In this document: one piece after another, positions 53,052 through 62,226 of the stretch
How positions within the stretch are numbered: position 1 is the first letter of the stretch
Layout of the letters: each line of letters starts with the position of its first letter
NCBI GenBank assembly: GCA_963793025.1
Contig: CAWBYL010000002.1
Location: 248,001 to 312,000 of the forward strand
Direction: 5' to 3'
Length of the DNA stretch: 64,000 nt
Source of the DNA: CAWBYL01 sp963793025
Lineage (GTDB): Bacteria > Actinomycetota > Acidimicrobiia > Acidimicrobiales > Acidimicrobilacustridaceae
Made by a program: the position numbers and the translations under genes
The notes under the pieces: model-generated
The model's database searches: none
Seen by the model: the letters and a program-made list of their open reading frames with translations, nothing else
What the model was told of the DNA's origin: nothing

Positions 53052-53160
53052 AAACGATGCGCATCTCGCGTGCCGGAGCACGCGGGCGGCGCATCAGATC
53101 CCCTCCTTTGGGAAACGATGCGCTTCTCGCGTGCTGGAGCACGCGGGGAGCGCATCAGAT
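53052..53160. repeat. 48-bp palindromic intergenic element, array B (two units)
   Basis: Units at 53052-53099 and 53113-53160, again with a 61-bp period. Left arms are AAACGATGCGC, inner pair CTCGCGTGC / GCACGCG; the right outer arm ends GCGCATCAGAT, so the outermost bases no longer pair. It lies between convergent larE and DUF427 genes. Followed by short GGATCGGGGGGTCGGGGT tandem repeats to about 53210. Confidence 0.9.
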
Positions 53161-53163
53161 CCG

Positions 53164-53213
53164 GTGTGGGTCGGGGTGGATCGGGGGGTCGGGGTGGATC
53201 GGGGGGTCGGGGG
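53164..53213. repeat. Short tandem repeat next to array B
   Basis: The unit GTCGGGGTGGATCGGGGG recurs in slightly varied tandem copies, directly after the palindromic array. It is a simple G-rich stretch with no coding role apparent. Confidence 0.6.
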
Positions 53214-53227
53214 AGGAAGGTCCGGGG

Positions 53228-53725
53228 TCACCAGCCCCAGGAGCCGGGGCTGCCCTTGAAGGGGCCGACCACCTTCGAGGTGATCCAGCCGCCGTAGAAG
53301 TCGCCGTCGTTGGCCTCGACCAGCTCGTCGTCGACCCGGCAGGAGTCGACGTGTTGGGGATAGAAGGCGATGTGTCCGGCCACGGCCTCGAAGCCGGGCC
53401 GCGGATCCGGGTAGCTCCAGGCGCCGTCGGGCACGACCAATCCGCCCGAGCGGAGGGAGAAGTAGGTCGCCACCCCCTTCCACTCGCACGCCGAGCGCCG
53501 GGCTGACGCGACCAGCGCACCCATGTCGACGTCGTCGCGTGGCAGGTAGTACCCGGGCGCCTGGCTGGTCTCGAGCACCCGCACCGGCCGGCGGGTGTCG
53601 GCGATCACCCGGCCGCCCAGCTCGACGACCACGTGGCTGTCGGTGGGGTCGACCCGGGGCGGGCGGGGGTAGTCCCAGACCGACTCCTGGCCGGGTGCGG
53701 GCTCGATGCGTCGAGGCTTGGCCAT
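53228..53725 (-). CDS. DUF427 domain-containing protein
   Basis: 165 residues from ATG 53725 (MAKPRRIEPAPGQESVWDYPRPPRVDPTDSHVVVELGG). DUF427 motifs include VIADTRRPVRVLETSQAPGYYLPRDDVDM, CEWKGVATYFSLR and WSYPDPRPGFEAVAGHIAFYPQHVD. The end (FYGGWITSKVVGPFKGSPGSWGW) is the usual C-terminus. The small beta-tent fold has no established function in bacteria. Divergent from the next gene by 20 bases. Confidence 0.9.
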   Translation of the reverse strand: MAKPRRIEPAPGQESVWDYPRPPRVDPTDSHVVVELGGRVIADTRRPVRVLETSQAPGYYLPRDDVDMGALVASARRSACEWKGVATYFSLRSGGLVVPDGAWSYPDPRPGFEAVAGHIAFYPQHVDSCRVDDELVEANDGDFYGGWITSKVVGPFKGSPGSWGW

Positions 53726-53745
53726 CTGGGCCAGCATGGTCGGCG

Positions 53746-54252
53746 ATGGAGCCCGATGCCGAGCCGGGCGGGCCGACGGCCGAGGATCTGGCCGCCCTGG
53801 CCCGCTACGCCCACACCCTCGCCGACGGCGTCGTCGTCGCCCTTCCCGCCTGGGTGGTGCGCAGCGTGGAGCGGGTGCACGTCGCCCAGACGGCGCGCCG
53901 ACCGCCGATGGAGGTCCGGGCCGCGGCCGAGGCGGCCGGTCGCGACGCCGCCGCCGAAGTCGGCCCTCAGGTGCGGGCCCTGCTCGACCTCGACGTGGAC
54001 GACCAGCGGACCGGCCCACTGGCCCTGGTGCGACGAGCCGTCATCCATCCCACCCGGGTGCTGCGTGAGGCCGGGGTCGCCCCGGTGGCGCGTGACGACT
54101 TCGCCGCCCGACAGTTCCCCGACGACGTCTACGACCTGGCGCCCGTCACCTTCGCCGAGCTCGATCCCGACCTTCAGGAGGCCGGTCTGGCCTGGGGTGC
54201 GGCCAAGGCCCACGTGCACCTCTCGCGGCGTCGAGCCGAGGGCCGGAGATGA
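53746..54252 (+). CDS. Conserved hypothetical protein
   Basis: 168 residues from ATG 53746. No recognised domain. Alpha-helical, with many Ala/Arg, and blocks such as LADGVVVALPAWVVRSVERV, LALVRRAVIHPTRVLREAGVAPVARDDFAARQFPDDVYDLAPVTFAELDPDLQEAGLAWGAAKAHVH. No signal or membrane segment. The 55 bases to the next gene suggest co-transcription with the CoA-disulfide-reductase-like enzyme. Confidence 0.65.
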   Translation: MEPDAEPGGPTAEDLAALARYAHTLADGVVVALPAWVVRSVERVHVAQTARRPPMEVRAAAEAAGRDAAAEVGPQVRALLDLDVDDQRTGPLALVRRAVIHPTRVLREAGVAPVARDDFAARQFPDDVYDLAPVTFAELDPDLQEAGLAWGAAKAHVHLSRRRAEGRR

Positions 54253-54307
54253 GCGGTCGCCACCTGTCGGTCGGTGCCGTCGGCGCCGGCCGATTACGTT
54301 CGAACCC

Positions 54308-55648
54308 GTGACCGACCGGCTCGTGGTGATCGGAGGCGATGCCGGCGGCATGGCCGCGGCGTCCGGGGTGCGGCGCCGACGGCCCGACGTCGAGATCGTG
54401 GTCCTCGAACGGGGTGGGCGTACGAGCTACGCCGCCTGTGGGATCCCGTACCACGTGTCCGGCGACGTGTCCGCCGTCGATGCCCTCGTCGCCCGCACCC
54501 CGGCCGAGTTCGCCGAGATGGGCATCGAGGTCAGGCTCGGTCACGAGGTGAGGGGGATCGACCTGGACGCCCGCACCGTCGACGTCCTCGACCTCGAGGG
54601 GGGCACCACCGACACCCTCGGATTCGACCAGCTCATGATCGGCACCGGCGCCCGGGCCCGGCGTCCGGACTGGGACGGTGTCGACCTCCCGCACGTGTCG
54701 GTGGTGCACGACCTGCCCGACGGCGAACGGGTGGCCGCCCTGGCCGAGTCGGCCGGCGGCGAGCCGGTCGTGATCGTGGGGGCGGGCTACATCGGCATCG
54801 AGATGGCCGAGGCCTTCCTGGCCCGCGGCGCCTCGGTCACCCTCGTCGACCGAGGCACCCAGCTGCTCGGCAACCTCGATCCGCCGATGGCCGCCCGGGT
54901 GGCCGACGCGGCGCGGGGCCACGGGGTCCAGCTGACGTTCGGCACGGCGGTGGAAGGCATCTGCGGCGAGGGCGTGGTCGTCCCCGGCGGGGTGATCCCC
55001 GCCAAGGTGGTCATCCTGGCGCTGGGTGTCGAACCGAACACGGAGGTGGCCGCCGCGGCCGGGCTGGCCACCGGCGTGGCCGGGGCGCTGGTCGTCGACG
55101 ACCACCAGCGCACCGCCGTCGACGGCGTCTACGCCGCCGGTGACTGCTGTGAGTCCTTCCATCGGATCACCCGACGGCCGACGTGGTTGCCGCTCGGGAC
55201 CGTCGCCAACCGCCAGTCGCGCGTGGCGGGGGTGAACCTCGGTGGTGGCGACGCCCGGTTCCACGGTGTCCTCGGCACCGTGATCACCAAGCTGTGCGAC
55301 ACCGAGATCTCCCGCACCGGTCTGACCGTGGGCGAAGCGATGGAGGCCGGCTTCGACCCGGTGGCCAGCACCATCGAGTCCCAGACCAGGGCGTCGTATT
55401 ACCCGGGGGCGGCCCCGATCGCGGTCCAGTTGGTGCACGAGCGCGCCTCGGGTCGTCTGCTGGGGGGCCAGATCGTGGGCGGGACCGGAGCGGCCAAGCG
55501 CATCGACACCATCGCCACCGCGCTGTGGGGCGGGCTCACCGTGGAGGAGATGGTCGATCTCGACCTCGCCTACGCCCCACCGTTCTCCCCGGTGTGGGAT
55601 CCGGTGGCCACCGCGGCGAGGGTGGCGGCCCCGAGCGAACGCATCTGA
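54308..55648 (+). CDS. FAD-dependent CoA-disulfide reductase/NADH oxidase-like protein
   Basis: 446 residues from GTG 54308. The N-terminal FAD motif is VVIGGDAGGMAAASG, the redox Cys is in TSYAACGIPYHVSG (the single-Cys CoADR/Nox site), the NAD(P)H motif VVIVGAGYIGIEMAEAFLARG and the second FAD motif VDGVYAAGDCCES. The end GGLTVEEMVDLDLAYAPPFSPVWDPV is typical of CoADR/Nox. It probably reduces CoA disulfide, polysulfide or oxygen with NAD(P)H; the choice is open. Confidence 0.91.
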   Translation: MTDRLVVIGGDAGGMAAASGVRRRRPDVEIVVLERGGRTSYAACGIPYHVSGDVSAVDALVARTPAEFAEMGIEVRLGHEVRGIDLDARTVDVLDLEGGTTDTLGFDQLMIGTGARARRPDWDGVDLPHVSVVHDLPDGERVAALAESAGGEPVVIVGAGYIGIEMAEAFLARGASVTLVDRGTQLLGNLDPPMAARVADAARGHGVQLTFGTAVEGICGEGVVVPGGVIPAKVVILALGVEPNTEVAAAAGLATGVAGALVVDDHQRTAVDGVYAAGDCCESFHRITRRPTWLPLGTVANRQSRVAGVNLGGGDARFHGVLGTVITKLCDTEISRTGLTVGEAMEAGFDPVASTIESQTRASYYPGAAPIAVQLVHERASGRLLGGQIVGGTGAAKRIDTIATALWGGLTVEEMVDLDLAYAPPFSPVWDPVATAARVAAPSERI

Positions 55649-55764
55649 CGCCGGTCGCCGGGGGGCCGGTGCTCCGGCCGGGGCAAGTGGACAAGGCGGT
55701 CACCTGTCGACATCCTTTCAGCGATCTTGCGTCGGTCTGACGTGGGGAGATGAGAGGGGATCTC

Positions 55765-57027
55765 GTGATCGACGCAGGCGACACCGCATGGATGTTGACG
55801 GCGACCGGGCTGGTGCTGTTCATGACGCCCGGCCTGGCCTTCTTCTACGGCGGCATGGTGCGGGCCAAGAACGTGCTCGGGATGCTGATGCAGAACGTCT
55901 TCGCCATGGGCCTGATGGCCATCGTCTGGGTCCTCATCGCCTTCTCGCTGGCCTTCGGCAACTTCGGGAACGGCGGGTTCATCGGCAACCTCGACTTCGC
56001 CTGGATGCGGGGGGTGAACGCCGGCGTCGGCCCCGCGGCGATGGGGTTGTCCATCCCCTTCGTGCTCTTCTGCGCCTACCAGATGACCTTCGCCGTCATC
56101 ACCCCGGCGCTCATCACCGGCGCCACCGCCGACCGCTTCAAGTTCAAGTCCTACGCCGTGTTCATCGCCCTGTGGTTGGTGCTGGTCTACGCGCCGGTCG
56201 CGCACTGGGTGTTCGGTGGAGGATGGCTGGCCGAGCTCGGAGCCCTCGACTTCGCCGGCGGGGCCGTGGTGCACATCAACGCCGGCGCCGCCGCCCTCGC
56301 CGTCATCATCGTGCTCGGTCGCCGCCGAGGGTGGCCGAAGGAGGGCATGCACCCTCACTCGCTGCCCCTCACCATCCTGGGGACCGGGATTCTCTGGTTC
56401 GGGTGGTTCGGGTTCAACGCCGGCTCGGCCCTCGCCGCCAACGGGGTCGCGGCCCAGGCCCTCATGAACACGTTCCTCGCCGCCTCGGCGGGCATGATCG
56501 CGTGGCTCGTCGTCGAGCAGGTGAAGGACGGGACGCCCACCACCCTGGGCGCGGCGTCGGGCGCCGTCGCCGGACTGGTGGCCATCACACCGTGCGCCGG
56601 GTTCGTGGGCGGGATGTCACCCGTGTTCATCGGGGCCGCCGCCGGCGTGCTGTGCGTCCTCGCCATCGGTCTCAAGTACCGGATCGGCTACGACGACAGC
56701 CTCGACGTCATCGGCGTCCACCTCGTGGGCGGGCTGGTGGGGGCATTGCTCCTCGGCTTCTTCGCCGACTCGGCGGTCAACGATGCGGTGGTGCACGAGG
56801 GGATCTTCCTCGGCGGCGGAGCCGAGCTGCTGTGGTTCCAGGTGGTGGCTTCGGTGGCGACCCTCGCCTTCAGCTTCGTGGTGTCGTTCCTGCTGGCCAC
56901 GGCCATCGACAAGACGATGGGTCTGCGTGTGCGCCCCGAGGACGAGGACGAAGGTCTCGATCTCAGCCAGCACGCCGAGACGGCGTACAGCTTCGGGAGC
57001 ACGGGCTCGATGGACCGGCTCCGCTGA
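55765..57027 (+). CDS. amtB: Ammonium transporter AmtB
   Basis: 420 residues from the GTG at 55765 (MIDAGDTAWMLTATGLVLFMTPGLAFFYGGMVR), preferred because AGGGG precedes it by six bases; ATG 55750 is in frame. Eleven membrane helices are evident. Hallmarks: FMTPGLAFFYGGMVR, DFAGGAVVHINAGAAALAVIIVLGRR (first pore His) and FNAGSALAANG, then HLVGGLVGALLLGFF (second pore His). The C-terminal acidic tail is normal. It precedes glnB and glnD, the classic nitrogen-control set. Confidence 0.96.
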   Translation: MIDAGDTAWMLTATGLVLFMTPGLAFFYGGMVRAKNVLGMLMQNVFAMGLMAIVWVLIAFSLAFGNFGNGGFIGNLDFAWMRGVNAGVGPAAMGLSIPFVLFCAYQMTFAVITPALITGATADRFKFKSYAVFIALWLVLVYAPVAHWVFGGGWLAELGALDFAGGAVVHINAGAAALAVIIVLGRRRGWPKEGMHPHSLPLTILGTGILWFGWFGFNAGSALAANGVAAQALMNTFLAASAGMIAWLVVEQVKDGTPTTLGAASGAVAGLVAITPCAGFVGGMSPVFIGAAAGVLCVLAIGLKYRIGYDDSLDVIGVHLVGGLVGALLLGFFADSAVNDAVVHEGIFLGGGAELLWFQVVASVATLAFSFVVSFLLATAIDKTMGLRVRPEDEDEGLDLSQHAETAYSFGSTGSMDRLR

Positions 57028-57080
57028 CCGGCGGAGACGTTCCCGAGGGGTGACCGCCACGTCGACCCCGGGAACCGGAT

Positions 57081-57110
57081 CGGTATCTGGCCCGCGAGGA
57101 GCAGATACCG
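57081..57110 (+). promoter_or_regulatory. Hairpin presenting the glnB ribosome binding site in its loop
   Basis: CGGTATCTG (57081-57089) pairs perfectly with CAGATACCG (57102-57110), the last base being the first of the glnB GTG. The 12-base loop GCCCGCGAGGAG contains the GAGGAG ribosome binding site. It sits between amtB and glnB and could act on translation of glnB or mark an mRNA processing point. Confidence 0.55.
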
Positions 57111-57457
57111 TGCCTGCCATGAAGCTCGTGACCGCGATCATCAAGCCCCACAAGCTCGACCAGGTGAAGGACGCCCTCAAGGCGGCGGGGCTGACGGGGA
57201 TGACGGTCGACGAGGTGAAGGGCTTCGGGCGCCAGGGCGGCAAGACGGAGATCTACCGAGGGGCCGAGTACGTCGTCGACCTGCTCCCCAAGGTCCGTGT
57301 CGAGACGGTGGTCCCCGACGAGCTGGCCGACCAGGTGGCGGAGATGGTCGCCGTGGCCGCTCGCACCGGGAACATCGGCGACGGCAAGGTCTGGATCACC
57401 ACGGTCGACAAGATCATCAGGATCCGCACCGGCGAGCTGGGCAACGACGCGCTCTGA
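57110..57457 (+). CDS. glnB: Nitrogen regulatory protein P-II
   Basis: 115 residues from GTG 57110, which has AGGAG eight bases upstream; the ATG at 57119 (MKLVTAIIKPHKL) is possible but poorly spaced. The P-II T-loop reads GRQGGKTEIYRGAEYVVDLLPKVRVE with Tyr51 for uridylylation or adenylylation, and TGNIGDGKVWITTVDKIIRIRTGE is the second P-II signature. It binds ATP/ADP and 2-oxoglutarate and blocks AmtB when nitrogen is sufficient. glnD follows after 43 bases. Confidence 0.96.
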   Translation: MPAMKLVTAIIKPHKLDQVKDALKAAGLTGMTVDEVKGFGRQGGKTEIYRGAEYVVDLLPKVRVETVVPDELADQVAEMVAVAARTGNIGDGKVWITTVDKIIRIRTGELGNDAL

Positions 57458-57500
57458 GCACCTGGCCCCCCGACCGCCTCCCTCGACGAGACGAGCTCCG

Positions 57501-59807
57501 ATGACACCGCAGCTCGACCGGCGAACCCTGCTGGACGACTCCACGATCCGTGGTGCCGCCTTCTGTCGGGCGCTCGCCGACGAGACCGACGACTGGCTCG
57601 TCGAGCTGTGGAACGCCGCCGGCGGTCCCGAGAGCGGTGTGGCCCTGGCCGCCGTGGGCGGGTACGGGCGGGCCGAGCTCTCCCCGGGAAGCGACATCGA
57701 CCTCTACCTCCTGCACACCTCGGGGGCCGACGTCCGGGACCTGGCCGAGAAGCTCTGGTACCCGATCTGGGACCAGGGCCTGAAGCTCGGGCATGCGGTG
57801 CGCACCGTCAAAGACACGCTCTCCCTCGCCGCCGACGACCTCGACACCGCCACGTCGATCCTCTCGACCCGCCACATCGTGGGCGACGACTCGCTCTCCG
57901 ACGAGCTGGCCCAGAAGGGTCTGGCCCTGTGGCGCAAGCGGTCGAAGCGGTGGCTGGGCGAGATGGCCGGCAGCGTCGACCGTCGCCATGCCGCGTCCGG
58001 CGAGGTGGCGTTCCTGCTCGAGCCCGACCTCAAGGACGGCCGGGGCGGCATGCGCGACGCCCACGCCATCCGCTGGGCCGAGCTGGCCGAGGTGCCCCTG
58101 CTCCCCGGAGACGACGGCGACATCCGCCAGGCCTACGAGGTCGTGCCTCTCCGTTCGGGTCGAGCTCCAGCGCCGGACCGGCCGGGCCGGGGACCGCCTC
58201 CTGCTCGAAGAGCAGGACGGCGTGGCCGAGCAACTGGGGTACACCGACGCCGACGACCTCATGCGGGCCCTGTCCACCGCAGCGCGCACGATCGCCTGGG
58301 TCAGTGACGAGCTGTGGGCCCGGGTCCGCTCGTCGTTGGAGGGTCCGCTGCGCCGCCGGCTGTGGAAGGACCGCGACGTCGCCCCCGGCGTGATCATGCG
58401 CGAGGGGGTGGTGCAGCTGGCCCCGGGGGCGGATCCGAGAGCGGACTCGACGCTCGTGCTGCGGGTCGCGGTCGCCGCGGCGCGCGCCGACGCCCGCATC
58501 GACCGCAGCACCCTCGACCGGCTGACCGAGTCGGCGCCCCTCCCGATCCCCTGGCCGCGGGCCGTGCGCGACCTCTTCGCCGAGCTGTTCCTGGCCGGTC
58601 GTCCGGCGGTGCGGGCGGTGGAGACCCTCGACCAGAAGGGTCTCTGGGAACCCATCGTCCCCGAGTGGGACGTCATCCGGTGCCGTCCGCAGCGCAACGC
58701 CTACCACCGCTTCACCGTCGACCGGCACCTGTGCGAGGCGGCGGCCAACGCCGCGGCCTACGTCGACCGGGTGGACCGGGCCGACCTGCTGGTGGTGGGG
58801 ACGCTCCTGCACGACATCGGCAAGGGCCGACCGGGGGACCACACCGAGGTGGGCATCGACCTCGTCGGCAAGATCGGCCCCCGGATGGGGTTCGATCCCA
58901 TCGACACGGCGATCCTGCAACAGATGGTGCGCCACCACCTCTTGTTGCCCGACGTGGCCACCCGTCGGGATCTCTCCGACGACGGCACCATCGCCCACGT
59001 GGCCGAGTCGGTCGGCACGCTCGAGTGCCTCCGACTCCTCGACGCCCTCACGGAGGCCGACTCCATCGCCACCGGGACCGCCGCCTGGGGGACCTGGAAG
59101 AAGGAGCTCGTGGGGCTGCTCGTCGACCGGGTCACCCACGTGCTCTCGGGGGGGTCGATCGAGGAGGCCACCGAGAGCAACTTCCCGACGGCTCACCAGC
59201 TGTCCCTTCTGGGCCAGCGCCGGCGAATCATCGAAGGGGCCGACAACACGCTCGTCGTCGTCTCGCCCGACCGGCCCGGCCTGTTCGCCCGCGTCGCCGG
59301 GGTCATGTCGATCAACGGCCTGGCGGTGAGCGAGGCGGCCGCCTACTCCGACAGCGATGGCATGGCCGTCGAGCGCTTCCGGGTCGGGAGTCCGTTCGGG
59401 AACGAGATCCGTTGGACAAACGTGATCCGTGACCTGGAGAAGGCCCTCGACGGGCGACTGGCCCTCGAGGCCCGCCTGGCCGAACGCCACAAGGTGTACG
59501 CCCCGACCCGCCGGCTACCGGGCCTGGTGACCCACGGAGAGGTGATCTTCGACAACGATCTGTCCCACATCGCCACCGTCGTCGAGGTGCGCGCCCCGAC
59601 TCCATCGGTGTCCTGTGGCGCATCACCCGGGCCATGCACGACCTCGACCTGGACATCGTGTCGGCCAAGATCCAGACCCTCGCCACCGACGCCGTCGACT
59701 CGTTCTACGTGCGCAACTCCGACGGCGCCAAGATCACCGATCCGGAGTATCTCGACGAGATCGAGCGAGCGCTGCTGTTCGCGCTCGTGGGGCCCGACAA
59801 CTCCTGA
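57501..59807 (+). CDS. glnD: P-II uridylyl/adenylyl transferase GlnD (two frameshifts)
   Basis: 768 residues after correction. GlnD modifies P-II on its T-loop in nitrogen shortage and reverses it when glutamine is high. The nucleotidyltransferase motif is VGGYGRAELSPGSDIDLYLLH (about 52-72), then LLEPDLKDGRGGMRDAHAI. The HD domain has LLHDIGKGRPGDHTEVG, and ACT domains follow (LVVVSPDRPGLFARVAGVMS; the last as DSIGVLWRITRAMHDLDLDIVSAKIQTL). A surplus base near 58142-58148 breaks QAYEV/LSVRVELQ, and a missing base near 59597 breaks EVRAP/DSIGVLW. All domains are otherwise intact, so errors are likelier than a dead gene. Confidence 0.93.
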
Positions 59808-59861
59808 TCAGCCCCACTCCCGGGCAGCTGAGCAGGGACCGGGCGGGTAGCGTCGGGCGGG

Positions 59862-60545
59862 ATGAGCGACCCGGCCACCCCCCAGGACCTCGTCCGGTGG
59901 AGCGAGGCCCTCGCCGGTATCGCCCGCACCGGCCTCGGTTTCACCGAGAGCCTCTACGAGCGGGAGCGCTTCGAGGAGGTGCTGGCGGTGGCGGCCGACA
60001 TGCGGGTAGCGGCGGGCAGCACCTACGACGCCGAGGACCTCGTCCACGAGTGGATGCAGATGGTCGGCAAGGGCGTACCCGGCTACCAGACCCCGAAGGT
60101 GGCGGTGGGGGCGGTCGTCGGCAACGACCAGGGTGAGATCCTCCTGGTGCAGCGGTCCGACTCCGGCGTGTGGCTGTACCCGACGGGCTGGGCCGACATC
60201 GGCTACTCGGCGTCGGAGGTGGCGGTGAAGGAGGTCGGTGAGGAGACCGGGATCGAGTGCGAGGTGGTCCAGCTCCTGGCCGTGCTCGACGGCCTGCGGC
60301 AGCGCTTCACCCGCATCCCGCTGTACTCGCTGGTGTTCCACTGTCGGGCCACCGGCGGCGAGCTCAAGGCTCATCCGTTGGAGACGCGTGACGTCGGCTG
60401 GTTCTCCCTCGACGAACTGCCGCCCATGACCGTCGGCGTCGACCAGTGGGGGGACCTGGCTCGCCAGGCGCTGTCCGGCGGCCCCGTCGAGGTGCACTAC
60501 GACCGGCCCCGTGACCCCACGTGGCGCTCCGTCCACGACCTCTGA
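59862..60545 (+). CDS. NUDIX hydrolase with N-terminal NUDIX_N_2-type helical domain
   Basis: 227 residues. The N-terminal helix bundle (LVRWSEALAGIARTGLGFTESLYERERFEEVLAVAADM) matches the domain found in hydrolases of X-linked nucleoside diphosphates. The NUDIX box reads GWADIGY..KEVGEETGI: the second half is good, but the Arg is Lys and the first Glu is Tyr, so metal binding may differ. Candidate substrates are nucleoside-diphosphate sugars or ADP-ribose. It ends before palindrome array C. Confidence 0.87.
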   Translation: MSDPATPQDLVRWSEALAGIARTGLGFTESLYERERFEEVLAVAADMRVAAGSTYDAEDLVHEWMQMVGKGVPGYQTPKVAVGAVVGNDQGEILLVQRSDSGVWLYPTGWADIGYSASEVAVKEVGEETGIECEVVQLLAVLDGLRQRFTRIPLYSLVFHCRATGGELKAHPLETRDVGWFSLDELPPMTVGVDQWGDLARQALSGGPVEVHYDRPRDPTWRSVHDL

Positions 60546-60602
60546 CCCACCCGCCCCTCCCCGAGAAGGGCCCCCTCCCCACCGAAGGCCCCCCTCCCCA
60601 CC

Positions 60603-60751
60603 AAACGATGCGCTACTCGCGTGCTCGGGCACGCGAGATGCGCATCGTTTCGGTCGGGGAGGGCGCTACTCGCGTGCTGGGGCACGCGAGATGCGCATCG
60701 TTTCGGTCGGGGAGGGCGCGCCGGGCGGGGCACGCGGGATGCGCATCGTTT
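60603..60751. repeat. 48-bp palindromic intergenic element, array C (one full, two 5'-truncated units)
   Basis: The full unit 60603-60650 has arms AAACGATGCGC / GCGCATCGTTT and inner pair CGCGTGC / GCACGCG. Partial units 60663-60703 and about 60725-60751 keep the inner pair or only the right part, each ending in GCGCATCGTTT followed by CGGTCGG. It lies between convergent NUDIX and PAC2 genes. Confidence 0.9.
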
Positions 60752-60804
60752 CGGTCGGTGAGGGCGCGCCGGGCGCGGCGGGGCGGGACGGGCGAGGGGA
60801 ACGG

Positions 60805-61674
60805 CTAGTCCTGGTCGCGGAGGAAGCGCTCCACCTCGTCGACCAGGGACTCGCCGTCGGTGAAGGCGTCGGGCTCCTCGTCGTAGCGCTGCTCGAGGTG
60901 GGCCACGTAGTCGGTGGTCTCCTCGTCCTCGGCCACCAGCTCCGACACCTGGTGCTCGTAGGTGTCGGTGGCGAACCGCAGCTCGGTGGTGTCGACCACG
61001 ACGTCGAGGAGCCGGGCGGTGCGCTGCACGAGAGCGAGCGCTGCCTTGGGCGACGGGGCCGACGGCACGTAGGTGGGTACCGCGGCCCACAACGCCGAGG
61101 ACCGGAGCCCGACCTCGAGGCAGGCGGCGTGGAGGACGCCGGTGATGCCGGTGGGACCCTCGTAGCGCGAGGGCCGGACCTCCATGGCGTCGACGGTGGC
61201 GTCGTCGTAGGCGGTGCCGAACACCGAGACCGGCCGCGAGTGGGGGACCTCGGCCAGCAGGGCGCCGAGGGTCACGACCATCGACGCCTCGACGGCCGAG
61301 GCCACGCCGATGATGTGCTCACTGAACGTCCGCCACCGCAGCTGGGGCTCGATCCCCGAGAGCAGGACGACGTCCCGCTCGGAGCCGGGAACCCGTCCGG
61401 CATGGAAGATGTTCTCCGGCCACTCGATCCGGCGGATGCCCTCCGAGTCCACCCGGACGTCGGGCCGGGTGGAGGTGAAGTCGTAGAAGACCTCGGGGTC
61501 GAGGTTGGCGATGGGCTGGGCCTGCCACTGCTCGGTCATGAACTCGATGGCGGTGGTGGCGGCGTCGCCGGCGTCGTTCCAGCCACCGAAGGCCGCCAGC
61601 AGGATCGGTCCCTTCAGGTCCGACTCAGCGGTCCACCGCAGGTAGGGGAGCGGTTCTCGCGAAGGGCCCGACAT
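60805..61674 (-). CDS. PAC2 (proteasome assembly chaperone-like) family protein
   Basis: 289 residues from ATG 61674 (MSGPSREPLPYLRWTAESDLKGPILLAAFGGWNDAGDAATTAIEFM). PAC2-family motifs: AAFGGWNDAGDAAT, RVPGSERDVVLLSGIEPQLRWRTF, EASMVVTLGALLAEVPHSRPV and GPTGITGVLHAACLEVGLRSSALWAAVPTYV. The C-terminus is rich in Asp/Glu. Actinobacterial PAC2 proteins are often linked to the bacterial proteasome but their role is not settled. Confidence 0.92.
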   Translation of the reverse strand: MSGPSREPLPYLRWTAESDLKGPILLAAFGGWNDAGDAATTAIEFMTEQWQAQPIANLDPEVFYDFTSTRPDVRVDSEGIRRIEWPENIFHAGRVPGSERDVVLLSGIEPQLRWRTFSEHIIGVASAVEASMVVTLGALLAEVPHSRPVSVFGTAYDDATVDAMEVRPSRYEGPTGITGVLHAACLEVGLRSSALWAAVPTYVPSAPSPKAALALVQRTARLLDVVVDTTELRFATDTYEHQVSELVAEDEETTDYVAHLEQRYDEEPDAFTDGESLVDEVERFLRDQD

Positions 61675-61770
61675 GGCTCCGAGGCTACCGGCGCCCCGCA
61701 GTCGCTCCGTGCCCAGCGCTCCCGGGTCGGTCCGGGAGCCGGCGCCCGCCCCGCTGCCTACGCTGGCGCC

Positions 61771-62226
61771 ATGTCGAACGTGGAGATCGTGGAGGCCACC
61801 GAGGTCACGCCGACGCTGGTCGCAGCGTTCGAGCGCCTCGTGCCCCAGTTGTCGAAGTCGAACCCGCCGCCGACGATCGACGAGTTGGGCCTCATGGTCG
61901 ATTCGCCGGCGAGCATCGTGTTGCTCGCCGTCGACGGCGACGACGGGTCCGTCCTGGGCACTCTCACCCTGGCCTGGTTCCGCATCCCCACCGGGGTACG
62001 GGCGTGGATCGAGGACGTCGTCGTCGACGAGGCCGCCCGCGGTCGGGGCGTGGGCGAGGCGCTCAACCACCATGCCCTGGACCGGGCCCGTCAGCTCGGG
62101 GCGAAGACCGTCGACCTGACCTCTCGCCCCAGTCGGGAGGCGGCCAACCGCCTCTACCGACGGATCGGCTTCGTGGCCCGAGAGACCAACGTGTACCGAT
62201 TCGATCTCGACACCCCGGAGCCATGA
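61771..62226 (+). CDS. GNAT family N-acetyltransferase
   Basis: 151 residues from ATG 61771. The GNAT acetyl-CoA motif is VVDEAARGRGVGEALNHHALDRARQLGAKTVDLTSRPSREAANRLYRRIGFVARETNVYRF. Motif A (RGRGVG) is canonical. Substrate unknown. Its stop codon overlaps the presumed ATG of the next gene by 4 nt. Confidence 0.9.
   Translation: MSNVEIVEATEVTPTLVAAFERLVPQLSKSNPPPTIDELGLMVDSPASIVLLAVDGDDGSVLGTLTLAWFRIPTGVRAWIEDVVVDEAARGRGVGEALNHHALDRARQLGAKTVDLTSRPSREAANRLYRRIGFVARETNVYRFDLDTPEP

Noticed and set aside
55649..55764. GlnR-type box upstream of amtB
   Set aside because: No pair of GTnAC-type half-sites with the right spacing could be identified with confidence in this gap.
60603..60751. Regular repeats that might be a CRISPR array
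   Set aside because: Units are palindromic, degenerate and 5'-truncated, spacers are only about 5-13 bases or absent, and there are no cas genes. The same element also occurs at two other loci as pairs.
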